Source of the DNA: an uncultured Bacteroidota bacterium
GTDB lineage: Bacteria; Bacteroidota; Bacteroidia; B-17B0; Aurantibacillaceae
DNA length: 64,000 nt
Direction of reading: 5' to 3'
NCBI GenBank assembly: GCA_903834765.1
Contig: CAILKE010000022.1
Location: 1-64,000 of the forward strand
How positions within the stretch are numbered: position 1 is the first letter of the stretch; each line of letters starts with the position of its first letter. Shown one piece after another: positions 26,324 through 35,911 of the stretch. The position numbers and the translations under genes are program-made. The notes beneath the pieces are model-generated. The model saw only the letters and a list, made by a program, of their open reading frames with translations, made no database searches and was not told the origin of the DNA.

Positions 26324-28474
26324 TTATTTACTTAAAATTTTAAATTCTGTCCTTCTATTTTCTTGTCTGCCAGCATCTGTATCGTTTGTTGCCACAGGAG
26401 CGGTCTCGCCATAACCTTTTGCTACTAATCTATCGGTTGATATACCTTTGTTAATTAAATACGTTACAACAGATTGAGATCTTGATTGAGATAATTTTTG
26501 ATTATAATCATCACTTCCTTTACTATCTGTATGGCTTCCTAATTCTATTTTTAAAGTAGAATTTTCAGTTAATAATTTTATTAATCGATCCAATTCATTG
26601 GCAGATTCAGAACGAATGGTAGCTTTATCAAAATCAAAGAAAATATTTTTTAAAACAATTGATTGACCAATTTCTATTTTCTTTAAATCAATGTTAATTT
26701 CAACTTCATGATAATCTGCACTAGCAGAAATATCAAAATTTTCGGAGTGGAATAAATAGCCATCACGCTTAACTACTAAACCATAATTTTTTCCAGAAGG
26801 AAGTGATACTAAATATTTACCACTAACACTATTAGATTTAAATGTAGCAATTACCTGATTAATAGTATTATCAACTAATTCAATAGACGCTTCTAGCGGC
26901 TCTTTTGTTTTATCATCTCTTATAATACCTTTTAAAACAGTTAATTTAGGACCGGAACTAATAATTTTTTCTGCTTTAAATTCACTCACCGGAGCAGCAA
27001 CTGAAGCCAATAAATTATCTTCATTCATCAACAAAGGATTTTTTTCTGGGCCTAAAAAAGTTATTCTATAAATATCTTTATCCCCATAACCTCCTTGTTT
27101 AGCAGATGCAAAATAACCGTGATGACCGCTTCCGCTGATAACAAAAAAAACATCATCATCAGGACCATTTATTGGGTAGCCTAAATTTTCAGGCTCACTC
27201 CATTTTCCATTTTCAAAAACAGATTTAAAAATATCAAAGCCACCCATTGTTTTATGTCCCTTAGAACTAAAATATATAGTTTTACCATCAGGGTGAATAA
27301 ATATTCCCTCCTCGGCATACTTCGTATTAATAACAGGCCCTAAATTTTCTGAAATACCCCATTCTCCTTTATCATCAAGGGTGGAAACATAAATATCTCT
27401 GTCTCCCAATCCCCCATCTTTATCACTTACAAAATAAAGTTTTTTTCCATCAGAGGATAAAGTAACAGAAGATTCATGTTTTTTTGAATTTATATTTTTA
27501 TTAAGTTTTTCGGGCTTAGACCAAGTTGTGCCTGATAGAGTACTTAAATAAATATCCCCTCCATCTTTTTCTTTATACTTATAAATAAACATCGATGTTC
27601 CATCTGCCGACAAGCCAGCTGTCGCATCGTGATCATCACTATTTACAATTGGACCTAAATTTTGTGATGATGTCCATAACCTTCCTTTTTTTAATGATAT
27701 GTAAGTATCTTCAAAATAGGCTCCATTTTGTTCATCAATTCTCCCACCTGTAGAATTATCCTGACAGGCTGTAAAAACCATCATAGACTCATCAGCTGTA
27801 ATAAATGCGCTATACTCCGGATATTTCGTATTAATATTATTTCCTAAATTATCTATAAAAATTCGTTGAGGATTAGCCATTTCATATTTACCAACCTTAC
27901 ATTCATTTATTTTTTTATTAGCTTCTTCTATAGCAATGGCATTAGCTTTTGCATCTAAATTCAACATATTTAAAAACAATTGATAATATTTAATTGCATC
28001 ATCCCATTTTAATTGAAATTGATATGCCCATCCTAAAAAATAAGTAAGATCATCTGAAATTTTTGGATTCAAATTATATGCTTTTTCCAAATATCTATAA
28101 CTTGCATCAGTTTGGGGGTTTAAATTAAAGTTAATAACACCTAACATGTAATTCAACTCGGCGTTATTGGGATTAAAATCCTGTGCTTTTATTAAAAAAG
28201 GTTGAGCTTGTTTAAAATAAATATCTCCAGCTCGCCTGTAATCATTTCTGCTGACAGGAAAAAATTTATGAGTATTTATATATTGATCCATAATAAAATC
28301 ATATTCTTTTTTTCCTAAATCAAAAGCTTCTTTCCCGTCATTAAAGTTGTTTCGGGCTTCTTTAAATAGATCTTTTTTATCTGGAAAATTACTTTTTTCA
28401 AAGTCGATATTTTGTGCAACGGCATTTATTCCCGTTAATAAAATCACAATAATAAATTTAACTAATGTATTCAT
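26324..28474 (-). CDS. PorE-like TPR/beta-propeller/OmpA protein
   Basis: A 716-residue exported protein: signal peptide, TPR-like helices (about 30-190), WD40/PD40-type propeller repeats (about 215-470, with recurrent DGKKLYFVSD and DGKTIYFSSKG strands), a carboxypeptidase regulatory-like domain (about 510-590, GIIRDDKTKEPLEASI) and a peptidoglycan-binding OmpA domain (about 605-716, FFDFDKATIRSESANELD, SHTDSKGSDDYN, RRTEFKI). This order matches PorE of the type IX secretion system. Several paralogues with this plan occur per genome, so assignment to the T9SS is likely but not proven. Confidence 0.83.
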   Translation of the reverse strand: MNTLVKFIIVILLTGINAVAQNIDFEKSNFPDKKDLFKEARNNFNDGKEAFDLGKKEYDFIMDQYINTHKFFPVSRNDYRRAGDIYFKQAQPFLIKAQDFNPNNAELNYMLGVINFNLNPQTDASYRYLEKAYNLNPKISDDLTYFLGWAYQFQLKWDDAIKYYQLFLNMLNLDAKANAIAIEEANKKINECKVGKYEMANPQRIFIDNLGNNINTKYPEYSAFITADESMMVFTACQDNSTGGRIDEQNGAYFEDTYISLKKGRLWTSSQNLGPIVNSDDHDATAGLSADGTSMFIYKYKEKDGGDIYLSTLSGTTWSKPEKLNKNINSKKHESSVTLSSDGKKLYFVSDKDGGLGDRDIYVSTLDDKGEWGISENLGPVINTKYAEEGIFIHPDGKTIYFSSKGHKTMGGFDIFKSVFENGKWSEPENLGYPINGPDDDVFFVISGSGHHGYFASAKQGGYGDKDIYRITFLGPEKNPLLMNEDNLLASVAAPVSEFKAEKIISSGPKLTVLKGIIRDDKTKEPLEASIELVDNTINQVIATFKSNSVSGKYLVSLPSGKNYGLVVKRDGYLFHSENFDISASADYHEVEINIDLKKIEIGQSIVLKNIFFDFDKATIRSESANELDRLIKLLTENSTLKIELGSHTDSKGSDDYNQKLSQSRSQSVVTYLINKGISTDRLVAKGYGETAPVATNDTDAGRQENRRTEFKILSK

Positions 28475-28536
28475 GTTTTTAGTGGTATCTTTTTTTAAAA
28501 ATTAAATATTTTTGAAATAAATGGTTAAAGTATTTT

Positions 28537-29589
28537 TTAATCACATAACCCTGCAGAATAGTTTTTACCTTCAGCAACACCTAATTCCACAGCTTTTTTC
28601 CAATCGGTACAAGCACCATCTTCATCATTTAGCATTTGTTTTGCAATACCTCTATTTAAATACGCTGCGCCACATTTAACATCAGCTTGAATCGCTTTAT
28701 TTGTCCAATCAATTGACGATTTATAATCTTTTTTCTTTATGTATACAGAAGCCATATTATTCATCGCTAAGATATAATCAGCCTTAAATCTTAGGGCAGT
28801 TGTAAAGTCAGAAATAGCACCGGTAAAATCATTAGTGTTTAATTTTGCAACACCTCTATTATTAAATGCCACATAGTAATCTGGTTTCAAACTGATTGCC
28901 GAATTATAAGATACGATAGCACCTAAGTTATCACCTTTAATACGTTTACAAGAACCTAAATTATTGTATGCGAAAAATAGTTTAGGATCTAACGCAACTG
29001 CTTTTTCGTAATCAGCAATAGCGCCAACTTCATCACCTAACATTTTTTTCGCAGAAGCTCTATCATTATAGGCATAAGCATAATCAGCTTTAGATGTTAT
29101 TGCATTGTTGTAATCTGAAATAGCTTCTTTATACTGTTCTGCTTCAAATTTTATTTGACCGCTTAGATAAAAAGCTTTACTGTACGACTCATCCATTAAT
29201 GTTACTTTATTTAAGTAAGCCAAACATGAATCAGCTTTTTTCATTGCATAAAAACTTTGAGCTTTACCAAAAAAAGCATCTAAATTCAATGACTTAATTT
29301 CTATCGATTTATTAAAATCCAAAATAGAGGCATCATAACCTTTATTTTCAAATCTCGCAAAACCTCTATTGGTATACGCCTTATCAAATGAAGGATTTAA
29401 AGAAATTGCTTTTGAGAAATTTTCAATTGCCCCGTTAAAATCTTTTTTAGTCATATACTCGAGACCAATATTATATGCGTTTTCAGCTTCTTGTTCGGGA
29501 GTTAAAGCTGTTTTTATTTTTACCGTATCTTGACCAAATGTATTTAAACACGTTAAACCAAAACAAATCAATAGTAGTTTATTCATCAT
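28537..29589 (-). CDS. TPR-repeat protein, exported
   Basis: A 350-residue protein with a short signal peptide (MMNKLLLICFGLTCLNTFGQ) and about eight tetratricopeptide repeats from residue 30 on, each with the GAI(S)DY/F...A(I)xLxP pattern, for example GAIADYEKAVALDPKLFFAY. TPR arrays mediate protein binding. It is 62 bp upstream of the PorE-like gene and could be its co-transcribed partner. The specific partner is unknown. Confidence 0.83.
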   Translation of the reverse strand: MMNKLLLICFGLTCLNTFGQDTVKIKTALTPEQEAENAYNIGLEYMTKKDFNGAIENFSKAISLNPSFDKAYTNRGFARFENKGYDASILDFNKSIEIKSLNLDAFFGKAQSFYAMKKADSCLAYLNKVTLMDESYSKAFYLSGQIKFEAEQYKEAISDYNNAITSKADYAYAYNDRASAKKMLGDEVGAIADYEKAVALDPKLFFAYNNLGSCKRIKGDNLGAIVSYNSAISLKPDYYVAFNNRGVAKLNTNDFTGAISDFTTALRFKADYILAMNNMASVYIKKKDYKSSIDWTNKAIQADVKCGAAYLNRGIAKQMLNDEDGACTDWKKAVELGVAEGKNYSAGLCD

Positions 29590-29659
29590 TATTAAATTAT
29601 AAAGCGATTAAAGATATGAAATTAAGACTTATTTAGAGAAATATTTTTATAGTACTTTA

Positions 29660-30376
29660 TTAAAAATTCACATAATAATCCTTCGTTAAGTCTATATATT
29701 CAGGCGTATACTGATGCCTCACTTCTTCTTCTATTACCAGCGTGTCCTCAGAAAATTCAGTTGCTTTAAATTCAAACTGCATTAAATGTCTTTTTGCATC
29801 TAGCTTATCTCTTCTTGATTTTACACGTAATAATTTAGAAAGATGAAGTCCTTTTTTTTCGGCCAACAAGGTGAATTTTTCAGCTTCTAACCTTGGAAGT
29901 ATTAAACAAAATTTGCCCTTTGCAGATAAAAGTTTTTTTACTCCATCTAATAAATCCTCAAATGGTAGTACATCGGCATGTCTTGCTTGTGAACGCTGTT
30001 CATCAGAAGATTTATATGACTGTTCAAAATACGGAGGATTCGTTATAATTAATTCAAACTTTTGAGTTTCTTGATTCGCAAAATTCTGCAGTGAAATGAG
30101 TTGAACATTTATATTATCTGTAAATTTACTAGACAATACGTTCTGTTTAGCTTGTATTACTGCATATTCATCTATATCAATTGCCTCTATTTTTGATGAA
30201 GTTTTTTGAGCCAACATCAAGGCAATAACGCCTGTGCCTGTGCCTATATCTAATATACGATTAGTATCATAGGGATTAACCCAAGAACCAAGTAAAACTG
30301 AATCTGTGCCAACTTTCATGGCACAAAGATCTTGTTTGATTGTGAACTGCTTAAAAGCGAAAGATGTACTTGGCAT
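29660..30376 (-). CDS. trmN6: tRNA1(Val) adenine-37 N6-methyltransferase
   Basis: A 238-residue SAM-dependent methyltransferase of the YfiC/TrmN6 family. The SAM-binding motif LDIGTGTGVIALMLAQ and the N6-adenine motif NPPYFE are present, and the start FKQFTIKQDLCAMKVGTDSVLLGSW is the family's conserved opening. A longer frame begins at 30418, but the ATG at 30376 fits the usual family start. It modifies A37 of tRNA1-Val. Confidence 0.88.
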   Translation of the reverse strand: MPSTSFAFKQFTIKQDLCAMKVGTDSVLLGSWVNPYDTNRILDIGTGTGVIALMLAQKTSSKIEAIDIDEYAVIQAKQNVLSSKFTDNINVQLISLQNFANQETQKFELIITNPPYFEQSYKSSDEQRSQARHADVLPFEDLLDGVKKLLSAKGKFCLILPRLEAEKFTLLAEKKGLHLSKLLRVKSRRDKLDAKRHLMQFEFKATEFSEDTLVIEEEVRHQYTPEYIDLTKDYYVNF

Positions 30377-30530
30377 AAACCAATAAAGTCGTTTTGAGTT
30401 GTATAAAGTTAAAAACAAATTTGAAATTGCAAAGTTTATTTTAATTGAAGGCTTAATTTTAGAGTTAACAAATAATTAATAGTTACTTGTTGTAATTTTT
30501 TTCTAATTAACAAAAAAATTGAATCTCTAT

Positions 30531-31979
30531 ATGAAACACTATTTTCTTACTTTATTTTTTGGCTTTTCGGTTAATTTATTAATCTCTCAATTGGATATAA
30601 CGGCTGTTATTGAGGGATATAAAAAAGATAAGGATTTGCAGCATGCTCAATATAGCTTTTGCATTATGGAGGCTTCTACAGGTAATATTTTAAAGGAATA
30701 TAATGCGGAAATTGCTCTAATACCTGCTAGCACAATGAAAATTATAACTACTTCGGCTGCATTAGGGATTTTGGGTAAAGACTTCACTTACAAAACAAAT
30801 TATAATGTATTATATAATTCTGACATTATTGAAAAAGCTACAGAAACAAAATTATATGTTGATGGCTCAGGTGATCCGTCCTTCAACTCTTCTTATTTTT
30901 ATAGTAGTGATTCTTTGTTTTTTTCACCACTCATTAATAAACTGATTTTGAAAAAAGTCAATAACATTACTTCGATTACTACTAATACAACTTACTTTGA
31001 TAACGTTATTCCTAATTCGTGGATTTGGGGCGATATTGGCAATTACTTTGGAGCAGGTGCTAATGGTTTTTCGTATAAAGACAATAAATTTTCCATTTAT
31101 TATAATAGTGGGGAAGTTAATTCTACTGCGATTGTAGAAAGTATTACTCCTAATTATTTTACAAATAAGATGTCTATACAATCTCAAGTAAAATCTTTTG
31201 GAACGGAAGATAATGCCATCGTTTTTGGTGATCCAAATTCATTTTCAAGAACAATAACCGGAAGTATTCCTCCTCATAAAATACATTACGAAGTAGAAGC
31301 TCAAATGCCCGAGCCTCATTTATTTTTCGAAAACGAATTAAAAAAAATCTTAGATAAATATGCGTTAATTTCAACAAACAAAAATGCTCCAACTATTATT
31401 AAAGAGGCTGATACAACGTTTAAAAAGCAATTAATATATACCCATGTTTCTCCAAAGCTCAGTAAAATCGTATATTTCACTAATACCAAAAGTAATAATC
31501 ATTATGCTGAAAGTCTCTTAAAAACTCTAGGTGCAATAAAATCAGGTAAACAAGGGACTACTGAAAATGGAATAGAAGCTATTACTAGTTTTTGGAAATC
31601 TAGAGGGGTTGATTTATCAGGACTTCACATGGAAGATGGAAGTGGCTTATCAAGAGCAAATACCATAACCACAAAAATACAAGCAACTGTATTATCAAAA
31701 ATATACAGAGATAGCTCCATGTATACTTCGTTTAATGCATCATTACCTATTGCTGGTAAAAATGGTAGTATGATTAATTTATGCAAAGGCACGTTTGCCG
31801 AAAACAATATGCGCGCTAAAACAGGCTATATTAATAGGGCTAGAGGCTATTGTGGTTATGTGAAAACAAAATCAGGCAAAGAATTAGCATTTTCTGTACT
31901 TTTTAATAACTATGATTGCTCTCCAAAAGACATGAAAATGAAAATAGAAAAATTATTAATTGCCTTGGTAGACTTGTAA
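30531..31979 (+). CDS. dacB: PBP4-type D-Ala-D-Ala carboxypeptidase/endopeptidase
   Basis: A 482-residue S13-family enzyme that trims and opens peptidoglycan cross-links. A signal peptide (to about residue 20) is followed by the S-x-x-K in LIPASTMKIITT, the S-x-N in TKSNNHYAES and the KTG in RAKTGYINRARGY. The ATG at 30531 is preferred over a TTG at 30519 because it gives a normal signal peptide start (MKHYFLTLFFG). It is followed by a terminator shared with the cytochrome oxidase genes. Confidence 0.92.
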   Translation: MKHYFLTLFFGFSVNLLISQLDITAVIEGYKKDKDLQHAQYSFCIMEASTGNILKEYNAEIALIPASTMKIITTSAALGILGKDFTYKTNYNVLYNSDIIEKATETKLYVDGSGDPSFNSSYFYSSDSLFFSPLINKLILKKVNNITSITTNTTYFDNVIPNSWIWGDIGNYFGAGANGFSYKDNKFSIYYNSGEVNSTAIVESITPNYFTNKMSIQSQVKSFGTEDNAIVFGDPNSFSRTITGSIPPHKIHYEVEAQMPEPHLFFENELKKILDKYALISTNKNAPTIIKEADTTFKKQLIYTHVSPKLSKIVYFTNTKSNNHYAESLLKTLGAIKSGKQGTTENGIEAITSFWKSRGVDLSGLHMEDGSGLSRANTITTKIQATVLSKIYRDSSMYTSFNASLPIAGKNGSMINLCKGTFAENNMRAKTGYINRARGYCGYVKTKSGKELAFSVLFNNYDCSPKDMKMKIEKLLIALVDL

Positions 31980-32020
31980 TAAAAAATTGATATTATATTC
32001 CTTACTTAAACTCAAAAAAA

Positions 32021-32044
32021 AATCCAAACATTTCTGTTTGGATT
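32021..32044 (+). terminator. Bidirectional terminator after dacB
   Basis: AATCCAAACA at 32021-32030 pairs with TGTTTGGATT at 32035-32044 around a 4-nt loop, with an A-run before and a T-run after. It separates the convergent dacB and cytochrome oxidase genes. Confidence 0.9.
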
Positions 32045-32065
32045 TTTTTTAATAAACTGTTTTTA

Positions 32066-32545
32066 TTAATGATGAGCTTCTTCGTGGTGTTCTTCACCAT
32101 GCGCTGCAGCTGCATCATGATGACCATGTCCTGATCTAAGTTGTTCTTGTTGCTGAATTAATAATGGATCAACACGAGTACGATTTATTGAGTGACCACT
32201 ATACACACCTTCATCTAAAATAATAAATATCGCATAAGCCATAAAAATAATATAAGGCATTAATACTACATATTTCATAAATTTAACTTCATGACCTAAG
32301 TGCATAAAAGCCATAACAATAAATCCTGCTTTTAATATAGTTAAACCAATAAATAATACTTTAATCCATAAAGTACCACTCCAACCATGACCTGGAGCCA
32401 TTGAACCTATTACTAATTCAAATATAGTGATTGCAAGCATTACCCAAAACACATTCCATAAAGTACGGCGTATTTTTTTTCCATCTTCTTCGCTGTGATG
32501 AGCTAAGTGCTCGTAAGAAGGGTATTCATCGTGAAATTCTGACAT
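32066..32545 (-). CDS. Cytochrome c oxidase subunit IV-like protein
   Basis: A 159-residue protein with three membrane segments (about 27-48, 58-80 and 88-108) and conserved HLGHEVKFMKYVV, as in the prokaryotic subunit IV (COX4_pro) family. A His-rich tail (HGHHDAAAAHGEEHHEE) follows. It probably helps assemble or stabilise the haem-copper oxidase. Last gene of the ctaB-coxIII-coxIII-IV run. Confidence 0.85.
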   Translation of the reverse strand: MSEFHDEYPSYEHLAHHSEEDGKKIRRTLWNVFWVMLAITIFELVIGSMAPGHGWSGTLWIKVLFIGLTILKAGFIVMAFMHLGHEVKFMKYVVLMPYIIFMAYAIFIILDEGVYSGHSINRTRVDPLLIQQQEQLRSGHGHHDAAAAHGEEHHEEAHH

Positions 32546-32592
32546 AATATTGAAATTTTAAATAGTGAATTTTAAATTGTTATAATTATTTT

Positions 32593-33318
32593 TTACAATA
32601 AGTAGAAGAAGGTAAATACAAATACCCACACTAAATCTACAAAGTGCCAGTATAAACCTACTTTTTCTACCATTTCATAATGACCACGTTTCTCATAAGT
32701 ACCTTTCAATACATTTAAGAAAATAATAAAATTAATAACAACTCCTGAAAATACGTGGAATCCGTGGAAACCAGTAATAAAAAAGAAATAATTAGCAAAT
32801 TGTGGAACACCATATTCGTTTACAGTCATATTAGCACCATAAACGGTTTCTTCTACATACGTGTGTAACTCTTGGCTCCATACATGACGAAGAGCTCCAG
32901 TATCTGTACCAACAATAAAATGATACCATTCCCAAGCTTGAGAACCAACAAACATTGCCCCACCTACTATAGTCCAAAACATCCAAAGAATAACTTTTTT
33001 CTTATCATTACGGTGACCAGCTTCAACTGCTAATACCATCGTAACTGAAGACATAATTAATATGAATGTCATTAAACCAACATAAGCCAAAGGTAAATGT
33101 TGTTCTACACCCGGAAAGTGTGTAAATACATTTTCGGCTTTAGGCCATACATCTGAATATTTGTGACGGATAAAACCATAAGACATTAGCAAACCACCAA
33201 AGGTTAATGCATCCGAAATAAGGAAAAACCACATCATCATTTTTCCGTAACTAACGCCAAGTGGCGATTGACCGCCATCCCAAGCGTGTTTTGAATCTAT
33301 TTCTGTACTGTGAGACAT
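32593..33318 (-). CDS. Cytochrome c oxidase subunit III (long copy)
   Basis: A 241-residue membrane protein with five hydrophobic segments and the subunit III pattern: WFFLISDALTFGGLL, FITGFHGFHVFSGVVINF and a C-terminal YWHFVDLVWVFVFTFFYLL. Subunit III supports proton pumping by the aa3-type oxidase core, whose subunits I and II are not in the window. It follows a second, shorter subunit III gene, a tandem arrangement that is common in Bacteroidota. Confidence 0.9.
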   Translation of the reverse strand: MSHSTEIDSKHAWDGGQSPLGVSYGKMMMWFFLISDALTFGGLLMSYGFIRHKYSDVWPKAENVFTHFPGVEQHLPLAYVGLMTFILIMSSVTMVLAVEAGHRNDKKKVILWMFWTIVGGAMFVGSQAWEWYHFIVGTDTGALRHVWSQELHTYVEETVYGANMTVNEYGVPQFANYFFFITGFHGFHVFSGVVINFIIFLNVLKGTYEKRGHYEMVEKVGLYWHFVDLVWVFVFTFFYLL

Positions 33319-33364
33319 ACTAAAAATTTATTATTAACTGTTTTTATGAAATTATGGTGCAAGT

Positions 33365-33964
33365 TTAACGAATATAATACAAAAATAAAAACAAATAGAC
33401 CCATAAAATATCGAGAAAATGCCAATAAATGGAACAAAGCTCCAAACCAAGCGTGTTTTCGGCATTATAGCGCTTTCTTAAAGATTTTAACAATGTAATT
33501 GTTAATGAAATTATTCCACCCGCTAAATGTGCCCAATGTGCAAAAACAAACAATATAAAAAATGAGCCTGAAGCATTGCTTTTTTTGCCGCCCATTACAA
33601 TGTCTTTGGAATATAACTCCATCCATCCCTGATATTGGCAGTATACAAACACAAAGCCTAATAAGAGTGTAATTAACAAACCGATAGTTACCTGAGTATA
33701 ATTATTTTTCTTAGCACTATTTAATGCATAAAACATCGTAATACTGCTTGTAATAATAACGGCTGTGCTTATTATAAAAATATTAGGGACATTAAAGATT
33801 AGCCAGTTACCATTGTCAGCTCTAACCACATAAGCACTTGTTAAACCTGCCCAAAACATTACCATACTAAATATACCAATCCATAATAGTGGCTTAGAAG
33901 CTTTATTTTGAGCTGCTTTTAATTCAGCTTTGTAGGTTGGACTTGCTTTTATTTTATCTTCCAT
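33365..33964 (-). CDS. Cytochrome c oxidase subunit III (short copy)
   Basis: A 199-residue haem-copper oxidase subunit III family protein with five hydrophobic segments and the typical end IYWHFLDILWVYLFLFLYYI; VFAHWAHLAGGIISLTI holds the conserved His. It is similar in plan to, but shorter than, the neighbouring 241-residue copy. The pair may form part of one oxidase or serve two. Confidence 0.88.
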   Translation of the reverse strand: MEDKIKASPTYKAELKAAQNKASKPLLWIGIFSMVMFWAGLTSAYVVRADNGNWLIFNVPNIFIISTAVIITSSITMFYALNSAKKNNYTQVTIGLLITLLLGFVFVYCQYQGWMELYSKDIVMGGKKSNASGSFFILFVFAHWAHLAGGIISLTITLLKSLRKRYNAENTLGLELCSIYWHFLDILWVYLFLFLYYIR

Positions 33965-33987
33965 AATCTATCGTATTAAAAAGTTAT

Positions 33988-34887
33988 TTATAATCTTGTC
34001 ATTAAAGCTATTTGAACAACTGGTAAGTATATAAATGAGCCGTACATTAATTTACGCGCGTCTTCAATAGTGCCAGATTTATATAAATTATAGGCTTGGT
34101 ATAAAAAAACAAAACCCATAGAACCTACAATAGTAGCTGATATCCATCCTGTATAGCTAAAAAAATAGGGCGCTAGTGCAATAGGAAATAAAGACATGGT
34201 ATAAACTAGTATTTGAGAACGAGAAGATTTATCCCTGCCTCCTTTGCTTGGTAGCATAAAAAATCCTGCACGCTGATAATCATCGTGGCTAACCCATGCT
34301 ATAGCCCAAAAATGAGGGAATTGCCAAAAAAATTGAATTAAAAATAACAATACTGCAAAAAAGGTGATGTGTCCGAAATCATTTGTTGCAGCCACAGCTC
34401 CTATAAGCGTAGGAAGAGCACCAGGAAATGCGCCTACAAATACCGAAAATGGCGTAACGCGTTTTAAAGGCGTGTAAACCAAAGCGTACAATATAATAGA
34501 TAAAAAACCAATAATGCCACTTAATGGGTTAGTATAAACCCATAACAAAATAGTACCAATAATACCAGAAATTCCGCAAAAAATATATGCTTCAAAATTA
34601 CTCAAATTACCTGTAGGTAAAGGTCTTAACCTCGTTCTATTCATTAATTTGTCTAATTCCTTTTCAATAATTTGATTAAACCCATTAGCTGATGCAGTAA
34701 TTAAAAAACCACCTACACAAATGGCAAACACCTGCTTCCAATTAAAAGTTTCGGCTACTGTAAAAAAAGTAATAATTGCTGAAAACACAACTAAGGCTGA
34801 TAACGTGAACTTGGTGAGCTTAAAAAACGATTTTACTTTACTGTAAGTAATCGTTTCTGGATTTAGGTTATTTAATTCGGGTTGCAA
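33988..34887 (-). CDS. ctaB: Heme O synthase (protoheme IX farnesyltransferase)
   Basis: A 299-residue UbiA-family prenyltransferase that adds a farnesyl chain to haem b for the oxidase. The Asp-rich motif region is NGFNQIIEKELDKLMNRTR with the conserved RTRLRPLPTG; the second conserved motif WVSHDDYQRAGFFMLP follows. About eight membrane segments. The start is TTG at 34887, since no ATG is found upstream in frame and the next methionine is far inside. It heads the oxidase gene run. Confidence 0.92.
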   Translation of the reverse strand: MQPELNNLNPETITYSKVKSFFKLTKFTLSALVVFSAIITFFTVAETFNWKQVFAICVGGFLITASANGFNQIIEKELDKLMNRTRLRPLPTGNLSNFEAYIFCGISGIIGTILLWVYTNPLSGIIGFLSIILYALVYTPLKRVTPFSVFVGAFPGALPTLIGAVAATNDFGHITFFAVLLFLIQFFWQFPHFWAIAWVSHDDYQRAGFFMLPSKGGRDKSSRSQILVYTMSLFPIALAPYFFSYTGWISATIVGSMGFVFLYQAYNLYKSGTIEDARKLMYGSFIYLPVVQIALMTRL

Positions 34888-34938
34888 AGCAGGGCAAATT
34901 TAAGTAAATAATTTACTAAAAGTTAAACTCTATTACTT

Positions 34939-34946
34939 TATATTTG
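34939..34946 (+). promoter_or_regulatory. Probable -7 element of the glutathione peroxidase gene
   Basis: TATATTTG matches TAnnTTTG. It lies 35 bp before the ATG at 34981. No perfect TTTG box is found at the standard distance upstream. Confidence 0.4.
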
Positions 34947-34980
34947 TTTAAATATCAACTAACTTTAATAATTTCAAACA

Positions 34981-35514
34981 ATGAAAAAAATAATCATTTT
35001 AGCATTAACTACAATAACTATGGCATTTACATCTTCAAACTCAAAATCACTGCACGAATTTAAAGCTAAAACGCTTGAAGGAAAAGAGTTTAATTTTGCT
35101 GATTTAAAAGGAAAAAAGGTATTAATTGTAAACACAGCATCAGAATGTGGTTACACGCCTCAGTATAAAGATTTGCAAGCCTTGTATGAAAAATACAATT
35201 CTAAAAACTTTGTAATTATTGGTTTCCCTTGCAATGATTTTGGCGGACAAGAGCCTGGGACTGAAAAAGAAATAAAATCTTTTTGTACTAAAAACTATGG
35301 TGTTACGTTTCAAATGATGGAAAAAGTAAGTATTGCTACAAGCCCTATTTATAAATGGTTAACGCACAAAACAGAAAATGGTGTTTTAGATGCAACAGTT
35401 AAATGGAACTTCAATAAATTTTTAATTGATGAAAAAGGACATTTAGCAAAATACTTGCCTTCATCGGTAAAACCTATGGATGCAGAAATTACTAATTGGA
35501 TTGAAGGAAAGTAA
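34981..35514 (+). CDS. Glutathione peroxidase-like protein
   Basis: A 177-residue thioredoxin-fold peroxidase with a signal peptide (about residues 1-20). The catalytic set is visible: Cys in NTASECGYTPQY, Gln in FPCNDFGGQEPG and Trp in VKWNFNKFLID. It has Cys in place of selenocysteine and probably uses thioredoxin rather than glutathione to reduce lipid or hydrogen peroxides in the periplasm. A terminator follows. Confidence 0.92.
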   Translation: MKKIIILALTTITMAFTSSNSKSLHEFKAKTLEGKEFNFADLKGKKVLIVNTASECGYTPQYKDLQALYEKYNSKNFVIIGFPCNDFGGQEPGTEKEIKSFCTKNYGVTFQMMEKVSIATSPIYKWLTHKTENGVLDATVKWNFNKFLIDEKGHLAKYLPSSVKPMDAEITNWIEGK

Positions 35515-35530
35515 TTTATCTATTTCTTTT

Positions 35531-35567
35531 ATAAACCCTCTGCAATTTTAATTTGTAGAGGGTTTAT
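35531..35567 (+). terminator. Terminator of the glutathione peroxidase gene
   Basis: ATAAACCCTCT at 35531-35541 pairs with AGAGGGTTTAT at 35557-35567, followed by a T-rich run. Confidence 0.87.
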
Positions 35568-35594
35568 TTTTTTAAAAGATTTGCGAATCGTCAT

Positions 35595-35693
35595 TTAAGA
35601 TTTTTCAACGATGGCGATTTCTTCCTCCGTTAAATCATATAGCTTGTAAACTAGTTGATCTATTTCTTTATTAATATTTCTGAGGGAAACCAA
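35595..35693 (-). pseudogene. C-terminal remnant of a type II/IIG restriction-modification enzyme
   Basis: The minus strand reads LVSLRNINKEIDQ, then LVYKLYDLTEEEIAIVE, and ends KS-stop; a TAG sits just upstream. The segment IDQLVYKLYDLTEEE is characteristic of the C-terminus of Eco57I/TaqI-class and PglX-like DNA methyltransferase or restriction proteins. Only about 33 codons remain, so the gene is a leftover of a deletion. This indicates that this stretch once carried a restriction-modification system. Confidence 0.68.
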
Positions 35694-35847
35694 CTAAAAA
35701 AAAGCTAAGATTAAAAAATTAAATAAAAAAGCTAAGGTCAATAATTTAAGAAACCAATACTTTGAAAAATGGCTTTTAAAGTATATTGGGGCTTAATGTC
35801 TAAGGATTTAGGTTATTGAGAGAAAATCCCACATAAAATATGCAAAA

Positions 35848-35897
35848 TTATATTATCGTAAAATACATTGAAATACGGTAATTATGTTACTTTTACT
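35848..35897 (+). repeat. Copy A of a duplicated 50-nt upstream region
   Basis: This sequence matches 37030-37079 with three mismatches in 50 bases, including 40 bases from GTAAAATACATTG to ACTTTTACT with a single difference. It lies just upstream of the gene at 35912. It probably acts as a promoter region for that gene. Confidence 0.85.
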
Positions 35898-35911
35898 ATA
35901 AAATCTATCTT